A DNA stretch of 29,985 nt from Pirellulaceae bacterium (GCA_022448645.1 JAKVBZ010000065.1:1-29985), one strand, 5' to 3'; shown: positions 16,516 to 25,914, counted from the first letter of the stretch. A program made the numbers and translations. The notes: generated by a model from the sequence alone, not told the origin.

Positions 16516-18063
16516 ATGGCGGATCGTTATGCGCAAAAGACATTCTGTCTAGGCGCTTCCCTAATACTCCTGCTAGCCACACCGTTATTGGCGGTTGTTG
16601 CTCCCGATACCAACGGATATTTCTTACACCGACTAGAGCAGCAAGAACAGCGGTTGCGTGAACTCGAAAGCCTTTGGGAATACCGTCAAAGTCAAACCCT
16701 ATTTGTCTCGTCCTCGACAAATAACTCCCTTCAGGTTCCTACCGACGACGAAGAGGCTTTCGAACGACTCCGCGACGTGGTTCAAACCCAAAACAAAGAG
16801 CTTTACGAACTAAAAAACGCGATTGGCACACAGGTCATTTCAGGTCATCCGAAATCTCGCATGAAAATAGTTGGGCGAGTGAACGCCGCCTATTGGGGAC
16901 ATCCAAACCATGACCACGGTGCCGAGTTACTAGAGGGTGGTCCAGACGGTCCTCAGAATCAGTTTGAATGGCGACGCTTGCGATTCGGAGTAAAAGGAAC
17001 GTTGCCCGCCAACATGGAATATCGGCTGGAAATGGAATACGAAGGCGGATTCCAGACACAGTTCCGAGACTGCTGGCTAGGCTGGAACGATGTCCCTTTC
17101 CTACAAAAACTTTTGGTCGGCAATCAAAAGCGGCCTTACGCGCTTGACCAATTGAACAGCGGGCATTGGAACGTTTTTATGGAAAGACCGTTTATTACCG
17201 ACGCCTTCAACGAAAGTAACCGACGTGTGGGAATCCAGTCGTATGGATTCTCGCCCGACCTAGAGTGGAACTGGCGGTTCGGTGTTTTTAACATGCGCAA
17301 CATTCAAGCGACCGGTAATTATACCAATGACGATTTGCAGTTAGAAGCAGCTGCTCGTATTGCCAATACGTTTTGGTACGACGAAGAAACCAATGGTCGA
17401 GGCTATGGCCATTGGGCTCTTTCTGGCAGCACAGCCTATCCTGACGAAAATACTTCCGACTTTAACAACCCGACTGGCCCGGACCCGAGTGCGGCCCGCT
17501 TTCGAGCCTTTCCAGAAGCAAGAACAACGAAACGGTGGCTTGACACCGGTGTCATCGCCGGCGCTACAAATTACCAACTACTGGGTGCCGAGGGGGCTTT
17601 GAACATTGGTCCGCTACAAGTGGTCACCGAATACATGCACGTATGGGTGAATCGTGCTGCTGGATTTGGAGAAGAAGTACAGCTGCACGGGGGTTATCTC
17701 TATCTCTCCTATTTCTTAACCGGAGACCACATGCCTTGGAATCGAAAAATTGGCAACCTCTCACGAGTGGAACCCCTCGAAGACTTCTTTCTGGTGAAAA
17801 CATGCGACGGCAGCCTCGGCAGCGGCTATGGAGCCTGGCAGATTGCTGCCCGTTATTCTTACGCTGATTTTAACGACGATGATATTCTCGGTGGGCGAGG
17901 CGAGAATTTTACCTTGGGCCTAAACTGGTACTGGACGGCCTATGCCCGCCTGCAGTTGAACTGGATTCACGGTCGCGTTGAAGACAACGGATTCAACGCG
18001 TCACCGTCCGTCGTCTCGAGCAAATACGACATCTTGGGAACACAGTTCATGCTTAATTTCTAA
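16516..18063 (+). CDS. OprP/OprO-like outer-membrane porin, first paralogue
   Basis: The 515-residue product has a signal peptide (about residues 8-30), a periplasmic coiled-coil segment (FLHRLEQQEQRLRELES, with a second heptad-like stretch ending near ELYELKNAI), then a beta-barrel starting at SRMKIVGRVNAAYWG. Barrel sequence is rich in alternating aromatic strands such as FEWRRLRFGVKGTLPANMEYRLEMEYEGG, and ends in a typical outer-membrane terminal strand, ILGTQFMLNF, with final Phe. This matches the phosphate-selective porin O/P family. OprP forms trimeric anion channels in Pseudomonas, but whether this one is phosphate-selective cannot be read from the sequence. A close paralogue follows 386 bp downstream in the same orientation. 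The end of the gene has no clear terminator. Confidence 0.85.
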   Translation: MADRYAQKTFCLGASLILLLATPLLAVVAPDTNGYFLHRLEQQEQRLRELESLWEYRQSQTLFVSSSTNNSLQVPTDDEEAFERLRDVVQTQNKELYELKNAIGTQVISGHPKSRMKIVGRVNAAYWGHPNHDHGAELLEGGPDGPQNQFEWRRLRFGVKGTLPANMEYRLEMEYEGGFQTQFRDCWLGWNDVPFLQKLLVGNQKRPYALDQLNSGHWNVFMERPFITDAFNESNRRVGIQSYGFSPDLEWNWRFGVFNMRNIQATGNYTNDDLQLEAAARIANTFWYDEETNGRGYGHWALSGSTAYPDENTSDFNNPTGPDPSAARFRAFPEARTTKRWLDTGVIAGATNYQLLGAEGALNIGPLQVVTEYMHVWVNRAAGFGEEVQLHGGYLYLSYFLTGDHMPWNRKIGNLSRVEPLEDFFLVKTCDGSLGSGYGAWQIAARYSYADFNDDDILGGRGENFTLGLNWYWTAYARLQLNWIHGRVEDNGFNASPSVVSSKYDILGTQFMLNF

Positions 18064-18449
18064 ACGTTCTTCTCTACTAACGTCGTGTTCCCTCCACTAA
18101 CGGATCTCGGCAGCTACGCTGATGTTCGTTGAGCAGCGACTGCTAGCTGCCCCCGTCCACGCTTCTATGAAGACCCTTTCGCCGTCCTTTCTATTTCTGA
18201 GACTCTTATTGCTAGTTCCGGAATTAACGGTCGAACGGGTTGTAGCTTTATTTCTTTTCAACGCCCTAACTTTTGGGCGAAAGAAAACCATTTCTTAATA
18301 CAACCTTCCCAAAACCAACCCCGATAAAGGAAAGGAGCGACATCCGAAAAAAGTCGCATAATCCAAAGAAAAATAACTAACGGAATGGTGCGGTTGTTTC
18401 ACTGGGACGCCTTCCCAGAAATCAACTGGCAAGGAACGGAGCAAAAAAC
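18064..18449 (+). other. 386-bp spacer between the two porin genes
   Basis: No gene is seen. The spacer is long enough for a separate promoter for the second porin. A small GCGAC / GTCGC hairpin with a 12-base A-rich loop lies around 18335-18356. The second porin has a purine-rich GGAACGGAG ribosome-binding region upstream of its ATG. Confidence 0.4.
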
Positions 18450-19973
18450 ATGAAGATCACTTGCCGTATCGCAACTCTTTTATTCATTTGCATCGCCGTG
18501 TTATTCACACACTCCGTTAACGCTCAATCTGACCTTGTCGAGGCCGATTTCCTGCTCGATCGCCTTGAACAGCAAGAACACCGTATCCGGGAATTGGAGT
18601 CGCGTTTGCAGGGTGGCGTGGGTCCCTATTATTTTGCTTCCGACGGCGATGCTAATGGACAGAGTGACCTCGCATCCCTACAGGAAATTGTCGAAAAACA
18701 ATCCAGTGCTATTGAGGAACTGAAATCGGCATTAAAAGGTACCGTCGCGTCTGGGCATTCCAAATCCCGAATGAAAGTCGTCGGTCGCGTTCACGCGGAT
18801 TATTGGGGATTTCCCGGGAACGACCCAGCGATCGACGCATTGGAAGGTGGCCCTGGCGGTCCTCAAAATCGCCTAAACTTCCGGCGCATGCGGTTTGGCG
18901 TCCGCGGCAAACTTCCCGCGAACATGGAATACCGTATCGAAATGGAATTCGCCGGCGGAAACAATTCGGAATTTCGTGACGCATGGCTAGGCTGGAATGA
19001 TCTTCCGGTATTCCACACGCTTTTGCTCGGCAATCAAAAACGTCCTTACGGGTTGGACCACCTGAATAGCAGTCGTTACAACGTGTTCATTGAACGGCCG
19101 TTTGTGATCGAGTCGTTCAACCAGGATGCACGTCGTTTGGGCGTCTGTGCTTATGGCCTTTCGCGGGACAAAGGCTGGAACTGGCGATACGGCGTCTACA
19201 ATATGCGTCTCATGCAGGACGAAGGGAATTACACTAACGACGACTTGCAGCTAGAGGTCGCCGGTCGACTGGCCCGCACATTTTGGTACGACGAATGCGC
19301 CGACGGCCGGGGATATGGGCACTGGGCCATCTCCGGTACTAGCGCTTATCCGGACGAAAATACTTTCGGCGACAATGGCAGCACAGGTCCGGATGCGGCC
19401 GAGTCACGTTTCCGTCATCGCCCAGAGGCGAGGACAGCTACTCGGTGGTTAGACACTGGTATCATTGAGGGTGCCACCGACTACCAAATGGTGGGTGCAG
19501 AAGGCGTCTTGAACTTTGGTCCGGTACAGTTCGTCGGCGAATACCAAAATCTATGGCTCAACCGCGCGGCTGGATTCGGAAAACAAGTTCACTTGCACGG
19601 CGGATACGTGTATGCCTCCTACTTCCTCACAGGCGAGCACGTGCCGTGGAGTCGCAAGTCCGGCACCCTGGGCCGAGTGAAGCCGTTTGAAGACTTCTTC
19701 CTGGTGAACACTTGCGATGGTTGCATCGGTAACGGGTGGGGTGCATGGCAGATTGCCGGACGATATTCCTACGCCGACTTCAACGACGAAGGCATCTTGG
19801 GGGGAATTGGCGAAAGCTTCACCCTCGGTTTGAACTGGCATTGGAGCGCCTACTCCCGCATGCAGTTCAACTGGATTCACGGTCGCATTGACGAAAACGG
19901 GCAGACCCGTGCTCCAGCAGTCTTGACGGGCGATTACGACATCATTGGCTGCCGGTTCATGGTGGACTTCTAA
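18450..19973 (+). CDS. OprP/OprO-like outer-membrane porin, second paralogue
   Basis: The 507-residue product has a clean signal peptide (MKITCRIATLLFICIAVLF, likely cut after SVNA), a coiled coil (LLDRLEQQEHRIRELESRLQ, then LQEIVEKQSSAIEELKSAL), and the same barrel architecture as the upstream gene, ending DIIGCRFMVDF. Blocks such as NQKRPYGLDHLNS, GNYTNDDLQLEVAGRLARTFWYDE and RYSYADFNDEGILGG match the first porin closely, and well over half of aligned residues look identical, so the pair arose by duplication. The loop sequences and the coiled-coil linker differ most, which suggests divergence in selectivity. A Cys-rich secreted protein follows after 66 bp and may be co-transcribed. Confidence 0.86.
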   Translation: MKITCRIATLLFICIAVLFTHSVNAQSDLVEADFLLDRLEQQEHRIRELESRLQGGVGPYYFASDGDANGQSDLASLQEIVEKQSSAIEELKSALKGTVASGHSKSRMKVVGRVHADYWGFPGNDPAIDALEGGPGGPQNRLNFRRMRFGVRGKLPANMEYRIEMEFAGGNNSEFRDAWLGWNDLPVFHTLLLGNQKRPYGLDHLNSSRYNVFIERPFVIESFNQDARRLGVCAYGLSRDKGWNWRYGVYNMRLMQDEGNYTNDDLQLEVAGRLARTFWYDECADGRGYGHWAISGTSAYPDENTFGDNGSTGPDAAESRFRHRPEARTATRWLDTGIIEGATDYQMVGAEGVLNFGPVQFVGEYQNLWLNRAAGFGKQVHLHGGYVYASYFLTGEHVPWSRKSGTLGRVKPFEDFFLVNTCDGCIGNGWGAWQIAGRYSYADFNDEGILGGIGESFTLGLNWHWSAYSRMQFNWIHGRIDENGQTRAPAVLTGDYDIIGCRFMVDF

Positions 19974-20039
19974 GAAACCTACCACGACCAAGCGAACCTA
20001 CATTCCCCCAAGCTTATTTCATTAAATCGGAGACTACCG

Positions 20040-20612
20040 ATGAATCCATGGAACACACTTTTAGCGATCACCCTCCTTGTCGCTACGACCGGCGTAGCTT
20101 CGGCAAAACACTGCGATGCTTGCCCCGACTGCAATCAAAAGGTTTGCACTGCCACACCCAAAGAAACAACGATCGATCGACATTGCTACGAAGTCGAATG
20201 CAAAGAAATCTGCATTCCAACACCGCGATTCCCTTGGGGCAAGACAAAGAAACGCTGCCAGGGTCCACGTTGCGGTCGCACACGAATGATTCGTGTCATG
20301 AAGAAGGTAAACTTCGAATGCAAGGGCTGTGGTTGCACGTGGGAAATCACCAGCGTCTCAGGTTGTGATTCCGCAGACGATGGATGTGACTCACCAGCCG
20401 CGAACGAAGAGGAGAACCATGCTGCGGACGAAACTGCAGCTACGAACACTCCGGCCAGCGCGCCTACGGTCCCTACGGTACGCACGACTCGTTCCTGGAG
20501 GCTACCACTGATCCACGCGGCACGTAACCACACCATGATGAAGGAACCCACGGACGAAGCTCCAAGCTTCGCTCATTTTTTTGGTGTCAGTGACGTAAAC
20601 GATCATCACTAA
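20040..20612 (+). CDS. Small Cys-rich secreted protein, function unknown
   Basis: The 190-residue product has a signal peptide (MNPWNTLLAITLLVATTGVASA, cut before KHCD), then about 95 residues holding 14 cysteines in motifs such as CDACPDC, CYEVECKEICIP and CKGCGCTW. An Ala/Thr/Glu-rich low-complexity stretch and a His-rich end (DVNDHH) follow. Small Cys-rich exported proteins with this CxxC-x-CxP style are common in planctomycetes, but I know no assigned function. The cysteines could form disulfides or bind metal. GGAG seven bases before ATG 20040 supports the start. The short gap after the second porin and the strong terminator downstream suggest it is the last gene of the porin unit. Confidence 0.75.
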   Translation: MNPWNTLLAITLLVATTGVASAKHCDACPDCNQKVCTATPKETTIDRHCYEVECKEICIPTPRFPWGKTKKRCQGPRCGRTRMIRVMKKVNFECKGCGCTWEITSVSGCDSADDGCDSPAANEEENHAADETAATNTPASAPTVPTVRTTRSWRLPLIHAARNHTMMKEPTDEAPSFAHFFGVSDVNDHH

Positions 20613-20682
20613 CACATAGCTTGGCCCAACTCGAAATCACGTTTCTTAGTGCCAGAGAAATGGCACCCGCCGAGGAACTCCG

Positions 20683-20713
20683 AAAAGCCCGCACACTTCG
20701 TGCGGGCTTTTTT
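20683..20713. terminator. Strong bidirectional intrinsic terminator
   Basis: GCCCGCAC (20687-20694) and GTGCGGGC (20700-20707) form a perfect 8-bp GC-rich stem, extended by A-T pairs on both sides, with a 5-base ACTTC loop and a T-run on the plus strand. On the minus strand the flanking A-run becomes a T-run, so it serves both the Cys-rich gene and the convergent FAH-family gene, whose stop codon starts at its edge. A separate 6-bp hairpin (GTGCCA / TGGCAC, 20649-20666) lies just before it. Confidence 0.9.
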
Positions 20714-21759
20714 CATATCGCCTGCACAACAAATGGATCGTCGCCCCTGGGCTCGGACACGTGAACGGTATTCACCAAAGGGGCAGAAAAAGCATCGGCT
20801 GTGACACAGATCTCGTCACCATCAGCATATTGCCATTCACGGATACCATAGCTTAACTTGCTCGTACCGAAAAAATGCAGGTGTACATCACCGGGACGAC
20901 GGTGTTGGGGATATTTAAAGTGGTGATCTTCACAATTTGCTAATGAGTGGCACATATGTTGTTCTCCACTCCACAACGGCCCGCTATCGTAAATGACATC
21001 GTCGTTGCGGCGAACGGAGCACCGAATAGAGATCTCCTGAAAGTCGTGATCCAGAACCAGCTCTGGCCCCACGGCACACGGCATTAACTTGGAAGGTGCC
21101 AGATACAAATAGTTTAGTTTCTCGGTGGCGTGGTCTGACCATTCATTGCCCAGGGCAAATCCGATACGTCGAGGTACTCCCTCGCGATCCACGACGTAAC
21201 AACCACAAATCTCGGCTTCCTCACCGCCATCACGAGCGTGTGCGTGGACTTCCAATGACTGTCGATGGCTGCGCAGCTGAAGGCCATTACCTTTGTAGAA
21301 CCACTCCGGAGCGACTCCTCTCTGTCCCGGTTGAGGTTTACCGTGCTTAATTCCCATGTCGAACATTTTCCGGGAGTCGGTTTGTTCCTCGTCCGATTCT
21401 TCGTCGTCCGTCACATGCATTTGATCGCGGGCCTGCATGCCACCCAAATGAGTTAAACCGGTACCGCTGACCAAAGTCCGATAGGGGTTGACGGTATCCA
21501 ACGGTACGTGAAGAAATGGATCACCTGTCGTCGGAGACGACTGAAGTAGCTGCTGATAATCGAGTGTGGGTAATTCCGGTGAATTGGCAGCGGAGTGAAG
21601 TAGGTCACGAAATGGGATTCCGGTGTCGGAGGATTCCGCAAACACTTCGACGACACGCTGCCATGCGGGTCGAACTGCCGTGAGATCCGCGACCAAACCG
21701 TCACGAACCAGACCCACACGACGGCCTGTACCGGGGATTTCGAATTGGACGAGTCGCAT
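20713..21759 (-). CDS. GguC/AraD1-like fumarylacetoacetate hydrolase-family protein
   Basis: The 348-residue product begins MRLVQFEIPGTGRRVGLV and contains LVSGTGLTHLGGMQARDQMH, then VAPEWFYKGNG, and the FAH-type core AEICGCYVVDREGVPRRIGFALGNEWSDHATE, PCAVGPELVLDHDF and LGNEWSDH-type acidic residues that bind the divalent metal in this fold. This pattern fits the GguC/AraD1 branch, whose members include a 2-keto-3-deoxy-L-arabonate dehydratase in non-phosphorylating sugar-acid breakdown. The exact substrate here is inference. Length is slightly above that of typical relatives. An AGGA lies upstream of the ATG. No sugar-acid dehydratase or aldehyde dehydrogenase lies next to it, so the pathway partners must be elsewhere. 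Confidence 0.8.
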   Translation of the reverse strand: MRLVQFEIPGTGRRVGLVRDGLVADLTAVRPAWQRVVEVFAESSDTGIPFRDLLHSAANSPELPTLDYQQLLQSSPTTGDPFLHVPLDTVNPYRTLVSGTGLTHLGGMQARDQMHVTDDEESDEEQTDSRKMFDMGIKHGKPQPGQRGVAPEWFYKGNGLQLRSHRQSLEVHAHARDGGEEAEICGCYVVDREGVPRRIGFALGNEWSDHATEKLNYLYLAPSKLMPCAVGPELVLDHDFQEISIRCSVRRNDDVIYDSGPLWSGEQHMCHSLANCEDHHFKYPQHRRPGDVHLHFFGTSKLSYGIREWQYADGDEICVTADAFSAPLVNTVHVSEPRGDDPFVVQAI

Positions 21760-22201
21760 CTTAGAGCCGTTTCCTTGGATTCATGGCGGATTGTCAACTA
21801 TCGGTATTTGTCTCGTATCTTACGCAAATTTAAAGGATCGGCAATTACCAACAGCCAGCTGAGAAGATGTGGACCCCAATGCTGGACCTCGACGATGATT
21901 TTTTGCATACCATCCGTACGACCTTCGGTGGAACACTGTCTGGCCAATGGCGGCAGTATTGCGCAAGCCCGATATAGCCGTTGCGGTCGGAAGGTCATTA
22001 TGGTTTTTCATCACCTTATGAACAATCCAGTGTTCTGCGGCCTCCAGACGTTCTTCGGCCACTCAAAAGAGAACAGACAACGAAGTGAGTGGCATTTCCC
22101 AGACCCTCTTCTGTTAAATTACACAAGTTGTATGGCGCCAAAAGTCGAACTCCAAGGAATTGGGTGGATGTCCCGCTAGTTCGAGAAGTGAACGTGTACC
22201 A
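21760..22201. other. 442-bp divergent intergenic region
   Basis: Short frames run both ways but none is recognisable or has a good start. The region should contain promoters for the FAH-family gene (-) and the acetyltransferase (+). I see no strong dyad or repeat in it. Confidence 0.4.
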
Positions 22202-23125
22202 ATGACAGATTTTCTGGAAGTGCGACGGGCCGAACCAGGTGAATATCGAGAAGCGTTACTTCTTGTTTTTTCAGCGCTATCGCCTGAACTTGCTCGTCAA
22301 CAAATGATAGCCGTACAAAAAACTGCAAAACGAGAAGAATCCACTCTAAATGGCTTGTTTGTTGCCTACTCGTCTGGGCAGCTTTTAGGAGCCACCCTGG
22401 TCAACGTCTTCCCTGGTGCAACGGCGGGTATGTGGCAACCACAAATCCAATCCAACGATCCCACAACGGTTTGTGCCGAGCTCTTACGACATGTGGATGA
22501 CTTTCTTTCAAAACATGACATTCGACTCGTACAATGCCTGCTGGAAACGAATACGGGCCTGCCAGCACGTCTACTCCAAAACGGTGGCTATTCCCATCTC
22601 GCTGACCTACTCTATTTGGCCAGCTCAAAAGCAGATTTTCCCCAATCGTCACCGGAATCGGGGCTATCTTTTAAGCCCTACAATGCTCGTGACAGGCAAA
22701 AACTACAAGATTTGTTGCTACACACTTATGAGGAGACCAAGGATTGCCCCGCCTTGGACGGAATCAGGCAAGCAGATGACATTCTGGACGGATACGAAGC
22801 AACAGGCCTGTCAGGAACCGATTTTTGGTTCCTGATCACTGGAAAGATGGGAGACATGGGTTGCCTTTTAATGGCCGATCATCCTGAGGATGATCAATGC
22901 GAGCTGGTTTACGTGGGATTGATACCCAGCGCACGAGGCTGCGGCTGGGGTTTAAAAGCGACAAGCTATGCACAATGGTTGACTCAACAGGCTGGTAGAC
23001 AACGTCTAATTCTAGCGGTGGACGCAGAAAATGATCCGGCCATACGCATGTATGCTGAGTCTGGTTTTTCAAGCCTGGACCGGAGAAGCGTTTTCTTGAA
23101 AATTTTCCAACAGCAACACACGTAA
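22202..23125 (+). CDS. GNAT acetyltransferase with two GNAT-like halves
   Basis: From ATG 22202 the product has 307 residues. The C-terminal half has a clear GNAT core: CELVYVGLIPSARGCGWGLKATSYAQWL, where VGLIPSARGxGxG is the acetyl-CoA pyrophosphate-binding motif A, and AENDPAIRMYAESGF, the usual motif B. The N-terminal half (LEVRRAEPGEYREALLLVFSALSPELA to RLLQNGGYSHLADLLYL) has the same secondary-structure order with a degenerate CoA site. This tandem arrangement is seen in proteins such as mycothiol synthase, but nothing else ties it to that pathway. The acceptor is unknown. An in-frame ATG at 22160 would add 14 residues unlike the family, so the inner ATG is preferred. Confidence 0.8.
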   Translation: MTDFLEVRRAEPGEYREALLLVFSALSPELARQQMIAVQKTAKREESTLNGLFVAYSSGQLLGATLVNVFPGATAGMWQPQIQSNDPTTVCAELLRHVDDFLSKHDIRLVQCLLETNTGLPARLLQNGGYSHLADLLYLASSKADFPQSSPESGLSFKPYNARDRQKLQDLLLHTYEETKDCPALDGIRQADDILDGYEATGLSGTDFWFLITGKMGDMGCLLMADHPEDDQCELVYVGLIPSARGCGWGLKATSYAQWLTQQAGRQRLILAVDAENDPAIRMYAESGFSSLDRRSVFLKIFQQQHT

Positions 23126-23751
23126 CCGACAGCCGCGGTTGAGAGGGTTTCTCGGGGCCGATACCACTTACTGAACCGACGCAAACACCCTCGACGAATA
23201 AAATCTACCGATCTGTCCTTTACATCCATCCCACGAAAACCACGGTGTTGATAGAAAAGAAGACCAAGCAACTGGCATTCGCCGAGCCCTTACGTTAAAG
23301 GGTTTGTAGACGGCAACTCAGGAACCCTCTCTGCATGTTCCCCTTGAAAAGTTACTGGAACTTCACGTCATTCTGACACGAGTTTCCAGAGGGACTGCTC
23401 GCGTCAGACATTTTCTGATCGTTACGTTGCGCTTTTTCCTAACCAACACTTTATTCATCAGGCGCAGCCCTTCAAAAAACTTTTTTTTCTGGTGGTGATA
23501 ACTTGTACGGCGTAAATCATCGAAAGAAACTCACATTGTCAAAACCAGCGAAACTTTTTTTTACAAAGACACTCGTGGCCCATTTGACAAGGTTGCTAGC
23601 AATCGTAAAATCAGTGGCACGAATTGATTAACGATCCAACTCGTCATACTTTTTTGGGGCGACGAGCTCTCCAAAACTTGCACACGCAAGATTTTTTCTG
23701 TTTCTACTACGCTCCCGGTATGCGCTCCGTGGCCGGGAACAGGATGTTGTT
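23126..23751. other. 626-bp region upstream of dnaA
   Basis: No gene is supported. Parts are AT-rich with homopolymer runs (about 23473-23486 and 23553-23565). I looked for DnaA boxes of the TTATNCACA type on both strands and found none that match fully, so an origin is not shown here even though dnaA follows. Confidence 0.45.
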
Positions 23752-25380
23752 GTGCCCGATACGGAAATCCTTGCCACCTTCCGTCTTGCCTTATCCAACC
23801 GGATTGGTGCCGACCGATTTGAATTGTGGTTTGGTCCCACAACACGCCTGACCATGGCAGAGAACCATCTTTTAGTAGAAGCATGCGATCGTTTTTCGGT
23901 CAATTGGATTCGCAATCATTTCCGAGGAGATTTAGAAGCTGTCTTGCACGAGCTAGGCGAGCAAAAGGACCAGCCAATTGCCACGGATGTGATTTTTCGC
24001 GTGGACAGTTCCTTGAAACGGGCTGAATCTAAAGACTCGACACCGACTCACGATAACGATTCGACTCAGCTGAACTTGCCGCTCGACCTTGATGAAAAAT
24101 ATCCGAGCTCGACTAATAACATTAATGGCAATTCATTAGTGTCTGACGAATCACAGCCTTCTCCGTTGCCGGGACGGTCCTTGCCACAGAACCTGGCAGC
24201 CACAAACCAGTCATTACCGAAAACAGACCACCAGAGTTCCACTCACGTGGACGAGGCCAAGACTGCCGTTTCCACGTCGAGCAACACTGCACGATCTGGT
24301 CAACCGGTCCGGGAAGGACAACAGGGTACCATCCGGAAAGGACCTCGCAAGTTTTGCCGGTTGAGCGATTTCATCGTAGGGCCCAATAGCCGACTGGCCT
24401 TTACTTCTTGTGAGATTGTCGCCGAGCAACCGGGAGAAGTCACACCGTTACTCATCCACGGGCCTCATGGTGTTGGCAAAACGCATTTGCTTGAGGGTAT
24501 CTGGAGTGCATACCGGCGTTCGGGTCAATTTCGACGGATCGTTTATCTATCTGCGGAACAATTTACCGGATATTTTTTACAGGCCCTCCATGGCACGGGG
24601 CTACCTAATTTTCGACGCAAGTATCGAGACGTCGAATTATTGATTCTTGATGACATTCAATTCTTTGCCGGGAAACGGGCGACACTCATTGAGTTGTTAC
24701 ACACCGTCGACGCCATTCTTCGAAGTGGACGCCAGCTGGTTCTTGCCAGCGACAGGCCCCCGGCAGACTTGACTGCATTGGGTTCCGACATCTTAGGACG
24801 TCTGACAGGAGGGCTGGTTTGCCATATCGATCCTCCTGGAACTACTGTGAGACGTCAACTCGTCGAGCATTGGACGCGTTCTTGTCAGTTGAAACTTCCT
24901 GAAAACGTACTCGACTACGTAGCAGAACAACTTCCTGGCGATGCACGACAACTGCGAGGGGCAGTAAATCGGCTTAAAGCCGTATCTCAAGCAAACAACA
25001 TACCCATATCAAAAACGATGGCCGTCGACGCGTTGGCCGACATGATTCGATCTTCTCGACCAGCCTGTCGAATTGCAGATGTCGAAAATGCAGTCTGTGG
25101 TCTATTAGGGATTTCGCCTAAATCACTGCAATCGTGTAAACGCGACAAACGTATCGCTCAACCCCGCATGCTCGCCATGTGGTTGGCACGCAAATACACA
25201 CGATCTGCTTTATCAGAAATCGGTCAGTATTTCGGAGGCCGTAGCCACAGCACGGTTGTTTCGGCGCAAAAAAAGGTCCAACACTGGCTGGATGCCCAAG
25301 AATCTGTGCAATTAGCAGATCAAACCTGGTCCGTGGTGAATGCAATCGAACAGCTCGAGTCTCGATTGCACGTAGGATAG
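23752..25380 (+). CDS. dnaA: Chromosomal replication initiator DnaA
   Basis: The 542-residue product has all four DnaA domains: domain I (about 1-75, FRLALSNRIGADRFELWFGPTTRL), a long polar linker rich in Ser/Thr/Asp (about 85-200), the AAA+ domain with Walker A GPHGVGKT (237-244), Walker B LLILDDIQ (296-303) and a sensor/arginine region GRLTGG (349-354), and domain IV with the DNA-binding signature GGRSHSTVVSAQKKV (495-509). DnaA-ATP binds origin boxes and opens DNA. GPHGVGKT replaces the more common GGVGLGKT, a variation I recall in planctomycete DnaA. The start is GTG 23752 with AGGA a few bases before it. dnaN, recF and gyrB do not flank it. Whether this is the only DnaA in the genome is unknown. 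Confidence 0.95.
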   Translation: MPDTEILATFRLALSNRIGADRFELWFGPTTRLTMAENHLLVEACDRFSVNWIRNHFRGDLEAVLHELGEQKDQPIATDVIFRVDSSLKRAESKDSTPTHDNDSTQLNLPLDLDEKYPSSTNNINGNSLVSDESQPSPLPGRSLPQNLAATNQSLPKTDHQSSTHVDEAKTAVSTSSNTARSGQPVREGQQGTIRKGPRKFCRLSDFIVGPNSRLAFTSCEIVAEQPGEVTPLLIHGPHGVGKTHLLEGIWSAYRRSGQFRRIVYLSAEQFTGYFLQALHGTGLPNFRRKYRDVELLILDDIQFFAGKRATLIELLHTVDAILRSGRQLVLASDRPPADLTALGSDILGRLTGGLVCHIDPPGTTVRRQLVEHWTRSCQLKLPENVLDYVAEQLPGDARQLRGAVNRLKAVSQANNIPISKTMAVDALADMIRSSRPACRIADVENAVCGLLGISPKSLQSCKRDKRIAQPRMLAMWLARKYTRSALSEIGQYFGGRSHSTVVSAQKKVQHWLDAQESVQLADQTWSVVNAIEQLESRLHVG

Positions 25381-25392
25381 ACAACCTGTCAC

Positions 25393-25426
25393 GTTTACCA
25401 ACTGGCGTCAGATGCCAACGTTAAAC
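25393..25426. terminator. Imperfect hairpin after dnaA
   Basis: Outer arms GTTTA / TAAAC and an inner TGGC / GCCA stem around a 7-base loop form an imperfect hairpin 13 bp after the dnaA stop, in the gap facing a convergent small gene. There is no T-run, so a role in termination is uncertain. Confidence 0.25.
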
Positions 25427-25632
25427 GAGACCGTGAATCATCACCGACGTCTTCGCCTACGGCAGCCCTTTCTAAACGGTCAGTGCCGATCACACGATAG
25501 ATCCTACTGACATTTTCACTTCGGCATTGCCTATTGTGAATGAATGTGGCCGGTATCATGTCCGCAAAGTCGCGTTCAACTATCTTCGACTGCCCCGCGA
25601 CCGCAAGCCGGAACTCCGTGTAACGAGGTTTT

Positions 25633-25914
25633 CTAATCCAGCTCTAAAGAATCTTGGCTCGCTGGAACATCTCCCACCCTTGGCCCCGGCCGTCGAGGCT
25701 GATTATAGCGTCGGATGGTCGCTTCACGATCTTGATTGAGAGTAGGTGTGCTTTGGATTTGCCGTCTAACAAAGGCAATCGCCACCAGAAACGAAATCAA
25801 AAAGACCACAATAAAACCGAGTCCCATGGCTCCCAAAGCGCTGTAGCTATTGGGAGTAGAAGGGCTAGATTTTGACGTACCAGCTTTTCCTGGCCCTGAA
25901 GATGAACCTGGCAT
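25633..25914 (-). CDS. Small single-pass membrane protein, unknown function
   Basis: The product (93 residues from the ATG at 25914) has a Gly/Ser-rich N terminus, one clear transmembrane helix (ALGAMGLGFIVVFLISFLVAIAFV, about residues 27-50), then a basic RRQ stop and a polar tail with RRYNQPRRPGPRVGDVP. The positive charges after the helix suggest the C terminus faces the cytoplasm. CGGAG eight bases before ATG 25914 supports that start over the ATG at 25935. I do not recognise the family. It is convergent with dnaA and divergent from the protease gene. Confidence 0.6.
   Translation of the reverse strand: MPGSSSGPGKAGTSKSSPSTPNSYSALGAMGLGFIVVFLISFLVAIAFVRRQIQSTPTLNQDREATIRRYNQPRRPGPRVGDVPASQDSLELD

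Noticed and set aside
21745..22179. 144-codon frame between the FAH-family and acetyltransferase genes
   Set aside because: It overlaps the 5' end of the FAH-family gene antisense, has no recognisable domain and has an unusual composition.
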